Part shown: positions 34,039 to 35,640 of the stretch, one piece after another
Numbering within the stretch: position 1 is the stretch's first letter
Layout of the letters: the number at the start of each line of letters is the position of its first letter
Source: Moritella sp. JT01
GTDB lineage: Bacteria > Pseudomonadota > Gammaproteobacteria > Enterobacterales > Moritellaceae
Length of the DNA stretch: 35,640 bases
Direction: 5' to 3'
Assembly: GCF_001574435.1 (NCBI RefSeq)
Contig: NZ_LOCN01000033.1
Span: forward strand, 38,408-74,047
Translations under genes and position numbers: made by a program
The notes under the pieces: model-generated
Database searches by the model: none
What the model was told of the DNA's origin: nothing
The model's input: only the letters and a program-made list of their open reading frames with translations

Positions 34039-34644
34039 TTATTCAAAATATAAGCTAAACGACACACCAATATTATCCCGATTCATTGCTTTACCGTTAT
34101 CTTCATCTTGAGTCCACACATAAGATAAACCTAACGCCATTGATGGATCGATAAAGTACTTAGCACCTAGGGTGTAAGACGTAGAATCAAGATAACCATA
34201 AGTCACTTCAGCACCAGTAAAAGCATGAGTAATATTGAAATCTGCTTCAAATTTAGGGCTAGAAGAAAGTTTTACACCCGCAATAACACTAGTGTAAAAA
34301 TTTGAATCTTGCGACTTTGTGTCATTTTTCCATGTCCTTATTGAACGTTGGATTAAATTAGCTCCAGCATAAAATTCGGTCATATGGCCAGCATTTACTG
34401 ATGTCATTAAACCTGCACCAAGTATTTTCGCTTTGGCTTTTACATCTGGATCTAGCGCAATATCATCTGTGTGATGATAAAAACCAGTAATATAAAAACG
34501 TTCTGTAATAGCACGTTCAACATTTACAGCCCAATGCTCAGATCGGTAACTTAGCTGTGCATTATTATGGCCAAAAGGTTCAGCCATCAGTGTTGGCGCA
34601 ACAATAAGTAACGGTATGCTTGCAAGCGTTGAAACTTTAAACAT
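34039..34644 (-). CDS. Small outer membrane beta-barrel protein, unknown
   Basis: A 201-residue exported protein: signal peptide MFKVSTLASIPLLIVAPTLMA, then EPFGHNN. The mature chain is built of alternating beta-strand patterns with many Tyr and Ser (AQLSYRSEHWAVNVERAI, EFYAGANLIQR) and ends FSLYFE, near the aromatic C-terminus of barrels. About eight strands fit. It resembles small OmpA-like or 'porin family' barrels without the peptidoglycan-binding part. It is 44 bases after the end of the convergent c-di-GMP gene, on the opposite strand. Function unknown. Confidence 0.72.
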   Translation of the reverse strand: MFKVSTLASIPLLIVAPTLMAEPFGHNNAQLSYRSEHWAVNVERAITERFYITGFYHHTDDIALDPDVKAKAKILGAGLMTSVNAGHMTEFYAGANLIQRSIRTWKNDTKSQDSNFYTSVIAGVKLSSSPKFEADFNITHAFTGAEVTYGYLDSTSYTLGAKYFIDPSMALGLSYVWTQDEDNGKAMNRDNIGVSFSLYFE

Positions 34645-34749
34645 GTTTTGTCTTTCCCTATAAAAAATTAACTTTAACTATTAAATTGATGACTAAAAGT
34701 ATATCGGCAATACTCCGTAAAATATAAACATTTTATGCTTACAATCGAA

Positions 34750-35427
34750 TTAAGCGGCTAATAACAATGATTGCAACTGTATTAATGACGTCACTTGATA
34801 ACTAGGCTTGATACCGTCCGGTAATACAGCATTCTCACTATTAAGCCAACAAGTATCAAAACCTGCATTCATCCCACCTAAAATGTCAGAATGCGGATTA
34901 TCGCCAACCATCAAGACTTGCTCACGCTGTATGTCACCCATGTGGCTTAACGCATATTCAAATATACCAATATCGGGTTTAGCAATGCCCACTTGCTCAG
35001 AGATAACAAGTGGTGCGAACACATCTTTTAAACCTGTTTTTTCTAAACGTACATGCTGTAGTTCAGTAAAGCCATTGGTAATAATACCCATGTTTACTTT
35101 TCCAGTTAATGCCGAAATAAGCGCTTGAGCACCGGGTAGTAAACTGCATATATCAGCCATTGCCGTCATAAATGCACTGTTTAAAGTTTGGGTTGTCACC
35201 TTTAGTTTATCCGCCCATAATTGAAAGCGTTTATTTTGCAATTGTGTTGCGGTGATTCGACCATCTTGGTAATCAACCCACAAAGGTAAATTAACCGTCT
35301 GATAATGGCTAAAATCATCACGACTGAAATCAACATCGAAACGAGAAAACATCAATTGCAAACCTTTATACGCATCGAAATGGAATAAGGTTTCATCGGC
35401 ATCAAACAAGATCCATTGGTACTTCAT
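34750..35427 (-). CDS. yjjG: YjjG-type pyrimidine 5'-nucleotidase (HAD superfamily)
   Basis: A 225-residue HAD hydrolase, the same length as E. coli YjjG. Motif I is FDADETLFHF (nucleophile Asp near residue 9), motif II IITNGF, motif III lysine in EQVGIAKPDIGIFEYAL, motif IV VLMVGDNPHSDILGG. YjjG dephosphorylates dUMP, UMP and dTMP and non-canonical pyrimidine nucleotides, protecting DNA. GGAG stands 9 bases before the ATG at 35427; a TTG at 35442 overlaps that site and is rejected. Confidence 0.9.
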   Translation of the reverse strand: MKYQWILFDADETLFHFDAYKGLQLMFSRFDVDFSRDDFSHYQTVNLPLWVDYQDGRITATQLQNKRFQLWADKLKVTTQTLNSAFMTAMADICSLLPGAQALISALTGKVNMGIITNGFTELQHVRLEKTGLKDVFAPLVISEQVGIAKPDIGIFEYALSHMGDIQREQVLMVGDNPHSDILGGMNAGFDTCWLNSENAVLPDGIKPSYQVTSLIQLQSLLLAA

Positions 35428-35565
35428 GGTATTTTTCTCCAACGGCTAGCCGCTATAATAAATTATATAGGTGGATTAAAATGAACAGTCAGTGAAAACA
35501 TCATGTTACCTTAATCAATATGGGGAAGTATGATGCTGAAAGTGTGATTTACCTAAACAATAATT

Positions 35566-35640
35566 GAAGCTCCCCCACCTAGCTTCGCGCCCGACAAGTC
35601 GGGGAAGGAAGGGGATTCTTGTCGTCAACGGCTTAAGCAT
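35566..35640 (-). mobile_element. Probable end of an IS200/IS605-type element (cut by window edge)
   Basis: Read on the minus strand, the last 75 bases go ACAAGAATCCCCTTCC, a CCCGA-CTTG-TCGGG hairpin, then GGGGGAGCTTCAATT. This pattern of AGAATCCCC, hairpin, GGGGAG and TTCAA is what I know from the right ends of IS200/IS605 (tnpB) elements, where a subterminal hairpin and an omega/reRNA lie. It is GC-richer than the neighbouring spacer. If correct, tnpB lies beyond base 35640 on the minus strand. A structured repeat of another kind is the alternative. Confidence 0.42.

Overview
The window reads as chromosomal DNA of a marine gammaproteobacterium. The proteins resemble those of the Vibrio / Shewanella / Moritella neighbourhood: SmrB, YtfK, SixA, a Pat-type acetyltransferase, DUF2913, HopJ and a TraF-like outer membrane protein. 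The AT-rich spacers suggest a psychrophile such as Moritella, but the genus is an inference. Genes are dense and mostly ordinary, with no prophage, CRISPR array or rRNA. The only RNA gene is a tRNA-Ser(GGA).

Layout. 1-1.7 kb: the 3' part of smrB, a small membrane protein, ytfK and sixA, three of them linked to ribosome rescue, (p)ppGpp and PTS-Ntr signalling. 2-4.8 kb: a large M16 insulinase-like peptidase without a signal peptide. 4.9-9.8 kb, minus strand: a run of crotonase, Pat-like protein acetyltransferase, LysR regulator and LysE exporter. The Pat protein has lost most of its ATP-grasp core. 10-11.1 kb: a TraF-like outer membrane protein. 11.35-12.45 kb: the tRNA-Ser with promoter and terminator, a YkgJ cysteine-cluster gene, and a second copy of the tRNA 3' flank. 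12.6-15.3 kb: D-amino-acid transaminase, an orphan caspase-like (clan CD) protein, and a dienoyl-CoA isomerase with all three catalytic acids.

15.6-18.7 kb: an operon of two paralogous polytopic membrane proteins followed by an outer membrane beta-barrel; I know no function for it. 18.9-20.4 kb: a solitary AtpI-like gene, a DUF2913 gene and a small membrane protein. 20.5-24.5 kb: a tightly packed operon of a YHS-domain exported protein, a DoxX-like membrane protein, two different ATP-grasp ligases (the second like the cyanophycin synthetase / GshF ATP-grasp) and an MFS-like transporter. This is the best candidate here for an undescribed small-molecule or peptide pathway.

24.5-31 kb: NRDE and DinB-like genes, a HopJ-family gene, an orphan gene, an HBM-type chemoreceptor behind a clear sigma-28 promoter, a thioesterase, and a PepSY membrane protein behind a Fur box. 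31-35.4 kb: a PAS-GGDEF-EAL protein, a small outer membrane barrel and a YjjG-type nucleotidase. The last 75 bases look like the end of an IS200/IS605-type element whose body lies outside the window.
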